Shown: positions 17,453 through 29,980, counted from the first letter of the stretch. The stretch is DNA of 64,000 nucleotides from DSVZ01 sp037439785 (GCA_037439785.1 JBBIVJ010000012.1:40244-104243), one strand, 5' to 3'. A program made the numbers and translations. Notes: generated by a model not told the origin, from the letters alone.

Positions 17453-20400
17453 TCAGTTGCGTTTCAAGGTGACGGGCGGGCGCCCCAGCCAGGGGCCGGC
17501 CGGCGAGGCTTCGTCGGCCGGGGCACGCTCAAGTTGAACGGCCGGCCGCGCCACGAACGGTCCCGGCGGCGCGTCCTCGTTGGTCGGAGCAACCTGAACC
17601 TGAACGACAGGGCGGGCCACCCACGGGCCGGGCGGCGCCTCTTCGGCGGCGGAGCCGATCGCCACGGCCACCGCCGGGCGCGCCACGAAGGGGCCGGGCA
17701 GGGGCGGGAGCACTTCGCGGGGGTCCGTCAGCAGCCCTTGCACGGGCGGCCGGGCGGCGAAGGTCTGCCGCGGAGTCCAAGCGGGATCGCGCGGGTCGGT
17801 GCCGTCGTGGACCTCGACCTCGTCGGCCCAGCCGTCGCCGTCGGTGTCTTCGGCGAAGGGGCTGGTGCCTGCGGCGCCTTCCTGTTGGTTGGTGAGGCCG
17901 TCGCCGTCCGCGTCGCCGTCGGGGCCGCCCGGGGCGATCCAGAAGTGGCTGAGTGCGGTGCCCACCTGGAAATTGCCGGCCAGGTCGCGCAGGCCGTCCA
18001 CCTCGAGGCGATAGCGGCCCGCAGGCAGCGGCAGGTCGAAGGTCAACTGGGCGGCCATCGCCGCGGCCGAGTAGCCGACCACGCCCGGGACCCAGGCATC
18101 GTCGCCGGTGCCGAAGGCCAGGTCCGGGCCGGCGGACAAGAGCCGGAGCCGGTCGGGCGTGACGGAGAGGAAGTCCAGCGGTTCGTTGAAGCGCGCCTGC
18201 ACCAGGGTCACTGTCTCGAGCACCGCGCCCTCCGCCGGCTGCAGCAACGGCCGCGGCGGCGTGGTGTCGGGCAGCAGGGCGATGTCCAGCAGCACCAGGT
18301 CGCTGGCGTTGCCGGCGGTGTCCACGGCGCGGACGCCGAGCACGAGGTTGCTCGTGCCGGGGGCGAGCGCCGGGGCGGTGAAACGGAATTCAAACGGCCA
18401 GGTGCGGTCCACGCTCACCCGCTCGCCGTCGCGGTAGAACTCAACCCAGCGCACCATCCCGTCATCGCTGGCCCGTGCCAGCAACCGACCCGGCTGGCCG
18501 GACTCGAGGCGGGGCGGGTCGAGCGGAAAATCAGCCTCCACCACCACGGTGGGCGGCACGCCGGCGGTGTCCGCCGGGGCGAAGTTGATCACCTGGAGGC
18601 CGGCGGGGCCGTCGGCGACGTAGGCCAGGGCGTTGGCCACGGTGACCGCCCGGCTCAGGCCCGGGGTGACGAAGCTGCCGAGGAAGTTCAGGGCCGTGCC
18701 GTCCGCGCCCAGTTGGTAAAGGGAGAGGTCCTGCGGTTCGTCACCCAGCGGGCTGGTGCCGTCGGCCGCCACGCCCAGACCGGGCATCACCGGCACCAGT
18801 TGCTTCCAGCCAAACTGAGGGGTTTCGTGGACCTGCAACAGGACGGGCGCGTCCGGGTTGGCGATGCCAAAGACGGCGACGCCGCGCGGGAAGGCGGCGT
18901 AGGCCAGGTCGCCCGCCACGCTCAGGTGCATCCGCCGGCCCAGTTGGCCGCCGCCGCCGCCGCTGTCGGCCACGCCCCGCAAAGTGAGCCCGCCGTCCGC
19001 TACATCCACTTCCACCCCGTGCAGCCGGCCCGCCGCCCAGACCCAGAGGTAACCGCCCTGCGACACCAGGTCATCAATGGCCGGCGCCTGGGGCAGCGTC
19101 AGCCGGGACAGCTCCTGCCCCGTGAACAGATCCACCACCACGATCTGGCCGTTGTGCAGGCCGACGAAGGCCAGGCCGGCGTCCACCGCCACCGCGCGGG
19201 CCTCGCCGCCCAGCGGCCGTTGCACCGCCAGGACGGGGCTGGCCGGCTCGGTCAGGTCGAGAAGGACCAGCCCGGCGGCGCCATCCGCCACCGCCCCGCG
19301 CGGACCGGCAAGGGCGACCGCCAGGGCGTTCCCCGCAGTGCTGAGCTGCTGAAGCAGCACGGGCTGGCGGGGGTCGGCCAGGCTCACCACCGCCACGCCG
19401 GCCGCGCCATCGGCGACCAGCGCCAGCGTCTCTTCCACGGCCACGTCCAGCGCTTCGCCCGGGGTGTCGAGGGCGGCGATGACGCCGTTGGCGGGCGGCA
19501 GGCCGTCGAGGGGATCGCTGCCGTTGCGCAGTTCTTCCAGGTCCGAAATCCCGTCCCCGTCGGTGTCCGCCTGCTGGTCGCTGGTGCCGAGGACGAATTC
19601 GGCCTCGGCGGGGATGCCGTCGCCGTCGGCATCCACCGCGCTCAAGGGCAGGGCCGAGCCGTAGGGGATACGGGTGGGGAAACCGGCGGCGGCGCTGACG
19701 AACTCGCTCTCGTGGTAAAGGAGGGTCGGACCGAGCAGGAGGCGGATGCGGTAGGGGTTGTTCGGCCGCAGGATGAGGTCGTTGAGGTAGCCGCGCGGCT
19801 CGGTGCGCCCGCGACGGACCAGACCGGAGGTGAGGTCCTCGAGGACGTAGTGGCCGCGGACGGCCGGATAGATCGAGTCGGCGAACGGCGAGGCCAGGAC
19901 AAGCTGCACAAGCCGCCGCTCCTTCGCGGCGTAGTAGGCGGCAGGTGACCTGCCGCCATAGAGCTCGCGCAACTCGTTGTTCAACTGCTGCACCCGCGCC
20001 TTGTCCTGGGGGGAAAGTTGCTCGTAGGTCGGGGCCTTGTTCAACAAGGCTTCGAGTTCAAACCAGCGTCCGGCGTGCAGCGCCATTTCCTCCAGCAACT
20101 GCCGGGCGAAAATTGTGGCGGGATTGTCCTCGAAGACGTCGTGCAGCTCAGGTCTGCGGCCGTGCAGCCGGCGCAGGAAACCGCCGCCGCCCAGGACGCA
20201 TTTTTCCCAGTGGCCTTTGCATTTCTCCCCCTCCTCCTTGCACTTCAAGGAACAGCGGGCGGCCTCCGCGCAGTCCTTGCCTTTGGACAAGACATCGAGC
20301 CAGCCCTCGGGACGTCCCGGCTCGCCGCATTCCTCGTAGCATTTCAGGGCGCAGGCGGCGGCGCGAGCAAAGCATTCCTGCGCTTTCTTCTTGGCGTCCG

Positions 20401-22039
20401 CGGGCTCTTCGGGGCAATCGCAGTTGCCGCCCCCACCCGACGTGCCTTCTTCCAGCAACCCGCCACCCCCGCCTCCCGGACAACCGCCGCCGTCGTCCCC
20501 CGGCCCGCCGTTGCCGGGACTGCCCGGGGCGGCCCCGTGCCAGCCGGCCTGACGAATGCCCACGCCGGGGTCGGTCTCCACGTAGTTGCCGTCGGGGGTA
20601 ACGGTCATCGGCCCCTGCATTTCCCAGCGGCCGGTGTCATGGTTGAAGCTCCACAGGGCGGTCTTGGCGCCGGGGGGCAGTCTCTCGCCGGTGACCGGGT
20701 CGGGCAGGTTGGGGAAGCGCGCCGGCACGGGGCGGTCGAAGTTCTGCGGGCCGCTGGTCTGGATGGAGATGTCGAGGGCGTGGTTGAGGCCGGCCGGCAG
20801 CGGCTCGGGCAGGCGGTCCGAGGCCACCGGCGCCAGGCCCACCAGGCCGCCGCGGTTGCCGTTGTCGTCGAACAGGCCGTTGGGCGGCACGCGGATTTCC
20901 ACGCCGGCCAGCGCGGGGTTCTGCTGGATCACCGCCGGCGGGAAGGTGACGCGCGTTTCCTCGGTGGCGCTGACCGGCTGGAGCGTGCCCGCCGCGATCA
21001 GGGGCAGGTAAATGATGCCCGTGCCGCCGGCCAGGTTGTTGGTCCGGCCGGCCACTGCCTCCCAGCCCTTGCCCAGGACGGGGTAGTAGGCGCCGTTGGG
21101 CCACTGGCTCAACGGCGAGGTGCGGCCGTCCACGTTCACAAAGAACCGGCCCACCGGGCTGGGCTGGAGGCGGAACCAGCCCTGGGCATCGGTCACCGCG
21201 CGCAGCGTTTCCTCCATGCCGTCCACGGTGATGGTCACGCCGGGGAGCGGCACGTCCACGCCGCCGGGGCCGGGCTCGGAGGCGAGCACGCGGCCCACCA
21301 CGGCCGTGTTGGCCAGGGGCGCGGTGCTGGCGGTCTCGAAGCGCAGCACCGCCGCGCCGCCGGGCTGGCCGTCGCCCTCCAGGTCCACCGGCTCGCCCGC
21401 GGCGCCGGTCCAGCCGGTGCCGTCGAGGACCACCTCGACCCGCGCGCCGGCGGGTAAGGTTTCGAGGTAAAACAGGCTCAAGGTCTGGCGGTCGCTGCCC
21501 AACTCAGCGCGGGCCAGGAGCCGCCGGCCGGCGGCGGTGGCGAAGAACCGGTCGCCGTCCAGCGCGGCCGCGGCGGCCAGCGGGGCGGAGAGGCGGAAGG
21601 TGGTTTCCCGTTTGACCGACACGCCGGCCTCGCCGGCGGCGGGCGAGGTCCATGCCACGGTCACGGGCGCAAGGACGGTGGCGCGGAGCCGGAAGTAACG
21701 GGCCTGTTCGGCGGCAGGCACGACGACCACGCGCCGGCCATCCGCCACGGTGCCGGGGTCACTCACCTCCGTCCACGCGGCCGCCGGGCCCAGGGCGAGG
21801 GTGGTTTCGAGCGCGAAGGCGCCGTCCGCGAGGGGCCAGCTCAATTCCACCCCTTCGGCGAGGCTGCGCACCGCGAGGGTCGGCCCGGCCGCATGGGCCT
21901 CGAGGGCGGCGGCAGTTCCCATCCAGGCGAGCAAACCGAGCAGCCCCCGCCGCCTTCCCTGACACCGCCAGGCCGGCTTCGGGCAACCTCGGTTTGTGGC
22001 CGTGCTTTTCCCGGCGCAAGCGGAAGTCATCGGAAACAC
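17453..22039 (-). CDS. very large exported beta-rich surface protein
   Basis: 1,528 codons from GTG 22039; ATG 22030 is the alternative and fits a signal peptide ending EAHAAGP. Domains in order: fibronectin/Ig-like region, a carboxypeptidase-regulatory-like segment near 255-300 (GVTITVDGMEETLRAVTDAQGWFRL), a Gly-rich hinge then a Cys-rich helical segment (about 545-640), a thrombospondin-3-like DADGDG calcium repeat, an LVIVD-type beta-propeller (about 885-1190), Ig-like domains, a second DxDGDG repeat, and five 22-residue C-terminal repeats. Secreted or surface location is clear; function is not. The promoter TTGACA-N16-TACTCA lies just upstream. It is followed by the Gly-rich protein gene. 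Confidence 0.85.
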   Translation of the reverse strand: MFPMTSACAGKSTATNRGCPKPAWRCQGRRRGLLGLLAWMGTAAALEAHAAGPTLAVRSLAEGVELSWPLADGAFALETTLALGPAAAWTEVSDPGTVADGRRVVVVPAAEQARYFRLRATVLAPVTVAWTSPAAGEAGVSVKRETTFRLSAPLAAAAALDGDRFFATAAGRRLLARAELGSDRQTLSLFYLETLPAGARVEVVLDGTGWTGAAGEPVDLEGDGQPGGAAVLRFETASTAPLANTAVVGRVLASEPGPGGVDVPLPGVTITVDGMEETLRAVTDAQGWFRLQPSPVGRFFVNVDGRTSPLSQWPNGAYYPVLGKGWEAVAGRTNNLAGGTGIIYLPLIAAGTLQPVSATEETRVTFPPAVIQQNPALAGVEIRVPPNGLFDDNGNRGGLVGLAPVASDRLPEPLPAGLNHALDISIQTSGPQNFDRPVPARFPNLPDPVTGERLPPGAKTALWSFNHDTGRWEMQGPMTVTPDGNYVETDPGVGIRQAGWHGAAPGSPGNGGPGDDGGGCPGGGGGGLLEEGTSGGGGNCDCPEEPADAKKKAQECFARAAACALKCYEECGEPGRPEGWLDVLSKGKDCAEAARCSLKCKEEGEKCKGHWEKCVLGGGGFLRRLHGRRPELHDVFEDNPATIFARQLLEEMALHAGRWFELEALLNKAPTYEQLSPQDKARVQQLNNELRELYGGRSPAAYYAAKERRLVQLVLASPFADSIYPAVRGHYVLEDLTSGLVRRGRTEPRGYLNDLILRPNNPYRIRLLLGPTLLYHESEFVSAAAGFPTRIPYGSALPLSAVDADGDGIPAEAEFVLGTSDQQADTDGDGISDLEELRNGSDPLDGLPPANGVIAALDTPGEALDVAVEETLALVADGAAGVAVVSLADPRQPVLLQQLSTAGNALAVALAGPRGAVADGAAGLVLLDLTEPASPVLAVQRPLGGEARAVAVDAGLAFVGLHNGQIVVVDLFTGQELSRLTLPQAPAIDDLVSQGGYLWVWAAGRLHGVEVDVADGGLTLRGVADSGGGGGQLGRRMHLSVAGDLAYAAFPRGVAVFGIANPDAPVLLQVHETPQFGWKQLVPVMPGLGVAADGTSPLGDEPQDLSLYQLGADGTALNFLGSFVTPGLSRAVTVANALAYVADGPAGLQVINFAPADTAGVPPTVVVEADFPLDPPRLESGQPGRLLARASDDGMVRWVEFYRDGERVSVDRTWPFEFRFTAPALAPGTSNLVLGVRAVDTAGNASDLVLLDIALLPDTTPPRPLLQPAEGAVLETVTLVQARFNEPLDFLSVTPDRLRLLSAGPDLAFGTGDDAWVPGVVGYSAAAMAAQLTFDLPLPAGRYRLEVDGLRDLAGNFQVGTALSHFWIAPGGPDGDADGDGLTNQQEGAAGTSPFAEDTDGDGWADEVEVHDGTDPRDPAWTPRQTFAARPPVQGLLTDPREVLPPLPGPFVARPAVAVAIGSAAEEAPPGPWVARPVVQVQVAPTNEDAPPGPFVARPAVQLERAPADEASPAGPWLGRPPVTLKRN
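17456..17764 (-). repeat. five 22-codon tandem repeats at a protein C-terminus
   Basis: Units of 66 bases (last one 45) encoding variants of PGPFVARPAVxVxxxxxxEEAP. The conserved core is (P/A)GP(F/W)(V/L)(A/G)RP. The repeats end at the stop codon. They look like a recently expanded surface or sorting module. Confidence 0.75.
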
Positions 22040-22051
22040 AGATGCGCGAGA

Positions 22052-22079
22052 TGAGTAGCCTTTCCCGCGGGGATGTCAA
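22052..22079 (-). promoter_or_regulatory. promoter of the large exported protein gene
   Basis: On the reverse strand TTGACA (22079-22074), 16 bases, then TACTCA (22057-22052). Twelve bases follow before the GTG at 22039. Strong -35 and acceptable -10. Confidence 0.5.
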
Positions 22080-22207
22080 CTGCTTTGGGGGCCGGCCGGG
22101 CACTCGACACCTCAAGGGCCGCCCGCGCAGGCGCTGCCCGGACTGAACCAGCGAGGGGTTCAAGACCCGCTGGCGCGCCCGTGGGCGCGGCCGGGCGGGG
22201 CGGGGGC

Positions 22208-22236
22208 TTGCGACCGCGGGTGGGGCCCACTACGGT
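22208..22236 (+). promoter_or_regulatory. promoter of uvrA
   Basis: TTGCGA at 22208-22213, 17-base spacer, TACGGT at 22231-22236, giving a leader of about 27 bases before ATG 22270. No SOS-box-like palindrome was recognised in this gap. Confidence 0.4.
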
Positions 22237-22269
22237 GGCCGTTTGCCCGCACCTTGAAATCGGGCAGCG

Positions 22270-25233
<2,964 letters not shown>

Positions 25234-25241
25234 CCCTGCTC

Positions 25242-28031
25242 ATGGCATCTTCCCCGCCACGGATGAGCAGCACTTCCGGCCACCGGCCGATCCCCCGGCC
25301 CCGCCCCCCCCGCCGCGGTGCCCGCCTCGGCGCCCTGCTCCTGCTCGTGCTGGGCCTGGGCGGCACCGCGCGGGCCGCCGAGCCGGACGAGACCCGCCAC
25401 TACCAAGCCCTGGCCCGGATGCTGGCCGACGGCCTCCACGCGCAGGTCGAACGCGACGCCACCAATTTCGTCGCCCAGTTCCCCCACTCGACCAACCTCC
25501 CCGCCGTGTACCTCCTCCAGGCCCGGGCCCGCCTCGAACTGGGGCACGGCGCCGCGGCGGTCAAGCTGCTGCAGGAACGCGCTGCCGAGGCCGGTCCCCT
25601 GGCCGCCGACTACGCCTTCTGGACCGCCGTCGCCTTCCATCGCCAGCGCCAGTGGGCGGAGGCCGCCGCCGCGGCGGCCACCTTCCTCGAACGGTTTCCC
25701 GAGTCCCCGCGCCGCCTCGAGGCCGCCGTGCTCGAGGCCGCGGCGCTGACCGAAGCCGGCGACCTGGCCCGCGCCCGCGCCCGGCTGAGCGAGCCCGACG
25801 GCCCCTTTCAATCCACCCTCCGGGCCGCGCCCGACAACCCCTGGGCGGCCCGCGGCAGCCTTCACCTGGCGCGGCTCCAGGAACAGTTGAAGGACTACGA
25901 GGCCGCCCGCCAGACGCTCACCCAACTGACCCGCCTGCCCCTGCCCCCGCCGGTGGACTGGGAACGCCGGCTGGCCCTGGCCGGGGTGGAATTTGCGGCG
26001 GGCCGGCCGGCCGAAAGCCTCGCCCTGGTCACCAACCTCTGGACGGCGGTCACCAACCAGGTCGAGCCGGCCCTCCTGGCCCGCGCCTCCTTGCTGGAAG
26101 GCCGCGCCTTCGCCGGCCTGGAACAATGGGGCCCCGCCCTGGCCGCCTTCGAGCGGGCCCTGGCCCCCGCCCTGCCCGCCGCGGACCGCCGGCTCGCCCT
26201 CGCCCGGGTGCTGGAGCTGGCCGGGCGCCCGGCCACCGCCGGCCCGGCGCGCGCGGTGCTCGAGCGTTTCCTGGAACAGCAGCCGCGCGATGCCCTGGCC
26301 GACACCGCCCGGCTGGGACTCGGCCGGTCGCTGCTGCTGGAGTTTCGGCAACTGGCCGCAGCCCCCGGTCCCGCCCCCCCGGAAGCGGCGGCGGAGCGGA
26401 CCAACCTCCTGCAGCGCGCGCGCGCCCGCTTCGAGCAGGTGCTCACCAACCAGCCACCCGGGCCGGAGGTGCCGCTGGCCCTCCTGTACCACGCCTGGAC
26501 GTTCTGGGAGGAAGGGCCGGCGCGGCTGGCCGAGGCCCTCGAGGGCTTTCGCGAGGCCACCCTTCGCCTGCCCCCCGTCGAGGATCAGGCCCGTGCCCGC
26601 TTTCAATGGGCCGAGTGCCAGCTCCGCACCGGCGAAGCCGCGGGGGCGGCCACCAACTTCTGGCTGGTGGCCACCAGTTACGTGGAGGTGCCCCTGCCCG
26701 CCGAGGTGCGGGGGCGCGCCCTGCTGGGCGTGGTGCGCGCCGCGCTGGAGACGGCGGACTTCGGCGCGGCCACCACCGCGGCGGAGCGGCTGCGGTCCAT
26801 GACGGGCCAGGAGGAATGGTCGGAGGAGGCCGACCTGCTCATCGCCGAGGCGTATCTGCAGGCGCGACAACCCGAGCCGGCCCGCGCCCAGTACGAGGCC
26901 TTTTTGCAACGGCATCCCCGCTCCGCGCGCATTCCGGAGGTGCGGCTGGCCATTGGTCATGCCTTCGAGCAGCGGGGCGATTACGGGGCGGCCTTGTCCG
27001 CCTACGCCTCCTGGCTGGCCAACTACGCCACCAACCAGGTCGCCACCGGTCTCCTGGCCCGGGCCACCTTCGACCTGGCGCGGGTGACACATCGCGTGGA
27101 CCCCGGGCCCGGTTCGCTGGCGCTGCTGACCAACTTCGTCGCCCGCTTTCCGGACGACCCCAACGCCCCCCTGGCGCAGTACCTGGTGGCTGACCAGTAC
27201 ATCAACGAGGGCGATTACGCCCGGGCGGAGCTGGCGTTCCTGGACAAGGTGCTGGACCCGGCCCGGGCGCAACCGGGCGAGGAACTGCCCTACCGGGCCC
27301 GGCTGATGGCCGGCAAGGTCGCCGTGTACCGTCAGGCCTGGCAGAGCGCCCGCGACCACTTCGATTGGATTCTCACCAACGGCCCCCTCAACGTGGTCAA
27401 CTCACCCATCCCCGAAGCGGTGGTGGTCGAGGCGTACCTGCTGCGCGGGGACTTGTTCATCCTGGAGCCGCCCACCCCCGGCCGCGATCCGCTGGTACCC
27501 TACGCCGAGGCCCTCAACGTGTTCACCAAGGTGGTCGAGCACTTTCCCACCAATGTCCTCACCCCCCGCGCCTGGGGACGCATCGGGGATTGCAACCTCC
27601 AACTGGCCACGGTGGACCCCGGCCGCTACGACGCCGCCGCCGCCGCCTACCGACGGGTCATCGAATCGGACGCGGCCTCGGACGTGCGCAGCCTGGCCGA
27701 GGTGGGCCTGGGTATCGTGCTCGGCAAGCAGGCCGACCTGAAGCCCGCCGCCGAGCAGGCGGCCCTCCAGGATGCGGCCATGACCCATTTCCTGAACGTC
27801 CTGTACGGGCGCAACCTCCGCCCCGGCGACGTGCCGGACCCGCGCTGGGTGCGGCAGGCCGGGCTCGAAGCCGGGCTGCTGGCCGAGGTGCGCCGGCAGT
27901 GGGACGTGGCCGCCGCCGTGTACAAGCGCCTGGTCCTCGAGCTGCCCCAGCTGGGGCCGGCCCTCGAAAAGAAAATCGAGGAATTGCTCGCCCGGGCCCG
28001 GGTCGCCGCGGGCCCGGCCAGCCCGCCCTGA
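25242..28031 (+). CDS. large exported TPR-repeat protein
   Basis: 929 residues from ATG 25242 (ATG 25263 also possible). An Arg/Pro-rich start leads to a signal peptide ending GGTARAAEP. The rest is almost wholly helical and Ala/Arg/Leu-rich, with many 34-residue-like tetratricopeptide units such as AEAYLQARQPEPARAQYEAF and GHAFEQRGDYGAALSAY. The pattern FVAQFP, FLERFPESPRR, FLQRHPRSA recalls YbgF/BamD-type TPR proteins that act as scaffolds at the envelope. No catalytic domain is visible. The gene begins eight bases after uvrA, but functional linkage to repair is not suggested. Confidence 0.82.
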   Translation: MASSPPRMSSTSGHRPIPRPRPPRRGARLGALLLLVLGLGGTARAAEPDETRHYQALARMLADGLHAQVERDATNFVAQFPHSTNLPAVYLLQARARLELGHGAAAVKLLQERAAEAGPLAADYAFWTAVAFHRQRQWAEAAAAAATFLERFPESPRRLEAAVLEAAALTEAGDLARARARLSEPDGPFQSTLRAAPDNPWAARGSLHLARLQEQLKDYEAARQTLTQLTRLPLPPPVDWERRLALAGVEFAAGRPAESLALVTNLWTAVTNQVEPALLARASLLEGRAFAGLEQWGPALAAFERALAPALPAADRRLALARVLELAGRPATAGPARAVLERFLEQQPRDALADTARLGLGRSLLLEFRQLAAAPGPAPPEAAAERTNLLQRARARFEQVLTNQPPGPEVPLALLYHAWTFWEEGPARLAEALEGFREATLRLPPVEDQARARFQWAECQLRTGEAAGAATNFWLVATSYVEVPLPAEVRGRALLGVVRAALETADFGAATTAAERLRSMTGQEEWSEEADLLIAEAYLQARQPEPARAQYEAFLQRHPRSARIPEVRLAIGHAFEQRGDYGAALSAYASWLANYATNQVATGLLARATFDLARVTHRVDPGPGSLALLTNFVARFPDDPNAPLAQYLVADQYINEGDYARAELAFLDKVLDPARAQPGEELPYRARLMAGKVAVYRQAWQSARDHFDWILTNGPLNVVNSPIPEAVVVEAYLLRGDLFILEPPTPGRDPLVPYAEALNVFTKVVEHFPTNVLTPRAWGRIGDCNLQLATVDPGRYDAAAAAYRRVIESDAASDVRSLAEVGLGIVLGKQADLKPAAEQAALQDAAMTHFLNVLYGRNLRPGDVPDPRWVRQAGLEAGLLAEVRRQWDVAAAVYKRLVLELPQLGPALEKKIEELLARARVAAGPASPP

Positions 28032-28043
28032 TCCCGGGCGCGC

Positions 28044-29219
28044 TCAACCCCGCGCTTCAATCAGCCGCCGGAACTCGGCGAACAGCGGCGTCGAGTCGTG
28101 CGGCCCCGGCGAGGCCTCGGGGTGGTACTGCACGCAGAACACCGGCCGGGACTTGTGCCGCAGACCCTCGACGGTCCGGTCGTTGAGGTTGACGCGGTTG
28201 ACGGTGAGCTCGGACGGGAGGCTGTCCGCGTCCACCGCAAAGCCGTGGTTCTGGGAGGTGATCTCCACCCGGCCGGTCTCGAAGTCCTTCACCGGCTGGT
28301 TGGCCCCGCGATGGCCGAACTTGAGCTTGAAGGTCTTTCCCCCGAAGGCCTGGCCCAGAATCTGGTGCCCCAGACAAATGCCAAACACCGGCAGGCCGGT
28401 CCGCAACAAGTCAGCCACCGCCCGGACCGCGTAAGGCAGCGCCGCGGGGTCGCCGGGGCCGTTGGAAAGGAAGATGCCGGCCGGGCGGTACCGCAGCGCC
28501 TCCTCCGCCGGCGTGTGGGCCGGCACCACCTGCACGCGGAAGCCGTGCTGCCGCAGCCGGCGCAGGATGGTGTACTTGATGCCGAAATCGCAGGCCACGA
28601 TCGGGATGTCCGCCGGTGGCAAGGGCGCCCGTTGCGCCGCCGGGTCCGCCTCCGCCGCGCCCCCCTGCACCAGCCGGAAGGCCGGGCTGAGCCGGTCTTC
28701 CGGGTCCCAGGCAAAGGCCTCGCGGTGGGTGACCTCCCGCACGTAATCCACGCCCACCAGCCCCGGCCACGCCCGCGCGCGGGCCACCGCCTCCTCGGCC
28801 GGCAGCTCCTCGGTGGTGAGGAAACCGTTGAGCACGCCCCGCACCCGCAGCCGCTTGGTCAGGGCACGGGTGTCCACCCCGGCAATGCCCGGGATGCCAT
28901 GCTCTTCCAGCCAGGCGTCGAGGGTCTTTTCCGCCCGCCAGTTGCTGACCACCGGCGAAAGCTCGCGCACCACAAAACCGGCGACATGCGGCCGCCACGA
29001 CTCGACGTCCAGGGCATTGACGCCGTAGTTGCCGATGTGGGGGTAGGTCATCGTCACAATCTGGGCCTTGTAGGAGGGGTCGGTCAGGATTTCCTGATAA
29101 CCGGTCATCGAAGTGTTGAAACACACCTCCCCGCAGGCCGAAGCCCGCGCCCCAAAGGCCGTGCCGGTCCACACCGAACCATCCTCGAGGGCCAGAATCG
29201 CCCTGCTCGAAGCCGCCAT
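28044..29219 (-). CDS. carA: carbamoyl-phosphate synthase small subunit
   Basis: 391 residues from ATG 29219; the promoter at 29228-29256 ends eight bases before it. The N-terminal CarA domain has SMTGYQEILTDPSY and GVDTRALTKRLR. The C-terminal class I glutamine amidotransferase has the catalytic Cys in GICLGHQILG and the His/Glu in QYHPEASPGP. It hydrolyses glutamine and passes ammonia to CarB for carbamoyl phosphate, the precursor of arginine and pyrimidines. carB is not in the window. Convergent with the TPR gene. Confidence 0.97.
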   Translation of the reverse strand: MAASSRAILALEDGSVWTGTAFGARASACGEVCFNTSMTGYQEILTDPSYKAQIVTMTYPHIGNYGVNALDVESWRPHVAGFVVRELSPVVSNWRAEKTLDAWLEEHGIPGIAGVDTRALTKRLRVRGVLNGFLTTEELPAEEAVARARAWPGLVGVDYVREVTHREAFAWDPEDRLSPAFRLVQGGAAEADPAAQRAPLPPADIPIVACDFGIKYTILRRLRQHGFRVQVVPAHTPAEEALRYRPAGIFLSNGPGDPAALPYAVRAVADLLRTGLPVFGICLGHQILGQAFGGKTFKLKFGHRGANQPVKDFETGRVEITSQNHGFAVDADSLPSELTVNRVNLNDRTVEGLRHKSRPVFCVQYHPEASPGPHDSTPLFAEFRRLIEARG

Positions 29220-29227
29220 GCGCGGCG

Positions 29228-29256
29228 ATGCTGGGCAGGCCACCGGGCCGGGTCAA
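29228..29256 (-). promoter_or_regulatory. promoter of carA, probably leaderless
   Basis: Reverse strand TTGACC (29256-29251), 17 bases, CAGCAT (29233-29228), eight bases, then ATG 29219. This leaves no room for a pyrimidine or arginine attenuator in a 5' leader. Confidence 0.4.
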
Positions 29257-29314
29257 CGGCAAAGCCGCGGCCGCCTTGCCGTGCGCCAGGATGGTAAAGT
29301 CCCTTTCCCCCTGG

Positions 29315-29363
29315 CCGCCGCGGTGACGCGGCGGATTTTCTCCCCGCCGGCTCACGCCGGCGG
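29315..29363. repeat. pair of REP-like hairpins, inverted
   Basis: Forward hairpin: 29315-29322 with 29327-29334, loop GTGA. Reverse hairpin: 29344-29351 with 29356-29363, loop GTGA on the reverse strand. They share stem sequence and loop with the units at 16186-16241. Confidence 0.5.
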
Positions 29364-29411
29364 CTTCCAAGCCTGGCCGGCACCAACTCAAAGCGCTAGA
29401 AGACCGGCGCC

Positions 29412-29703
29412 TGTCTGCGTGCACCGCCCAGGCAGACACTCCCCAAGTTGTCGCACTTGGCGGAGCTGCCCTTGCGCGCAGGGCGTCTTGGAGTGCGGCA
29501 GTCCCCTGCCGCTTTGGTGTGGTGGGAGGCGTAGGACGTCGCCGGAGCCGGTGGGGTTCGGCGGGACGCCGAACCCAGCAGGCGAGACGGCCGCGCTCCC
29601 CACTTTCCCGGCACCCGGCCGTTCCTCATCAGCAATCTGGAATCTGGCATCCGGCACCCGCCCCACCTGCCCGTTGCGCAGGGGACCGCGAGGACGCGGT
29701 CCC
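29412..29703. repeat. mosaic of five hairpins in intergenic DNA
   Basis: Perfect stems at 29412-29418/29432-29438, 29443-29448/29455-29460, 29495-29501/29506-29512, 29554-29563/29567-29576 (10 bp) and 29682-29690/29695-29703 (9 bp). No gene with family features is seen anywhere in 29220-30025; the spacing of stems suggests stacked dispersed repeats. Confidence 0.5.
29633..29660. repeat. degenerate heptanucleotide array 1
   Basis: Four consecutive 7-base units: CAATCTG, GAATCTG, GCATCCG, GCACCCG. Non-coding. Confidence 0.5.
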
Positions 29704-29891
29704 TCCCAGACGTGGGCCTTCGCCGGGGGATCGTGGGAGGGGCGGCGTACCCGCCGACCCTGCCTTCACCCTGCACCGGAACCCACAAACCGGCAGTTAC
29801 CGAACTCGGCGGCGAGACCCTCTCTCCGGTGGCCGCCGCCCTGAGGCAGCGGGCACTCTCCCGGTGCGGTGGCTTCCCGGTCGGACAGGCA

Positions 29892-29926
29892 AAATCCGAA
29901 GCCCAAAATCCGAGGTCTGAAATCCG
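29892..29926. repeat. heptanucleotide array 2
   Basis: Five 7-base units; AAATCCG occurs exactly at 29892, 29906 and 29920, alternating with the variants AAGCCCA and AGGTCTG. Confidence 0.6.
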
Positions 29927-29980
29927 AACGGGTACCGGCAACGGTGCACCAACCCCTCCGGCGCGGCCTCGATTCCGGGC

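Noticed and set aside
16406..19948. Open forward frame of 1,180 codons opposite the large exported protein
   Set aside because: Composition is Gly/Arg/Val/His-rich without domains; it is a high-GC shadow of the reverse gene, which has a signal peptide and recognisable domains.
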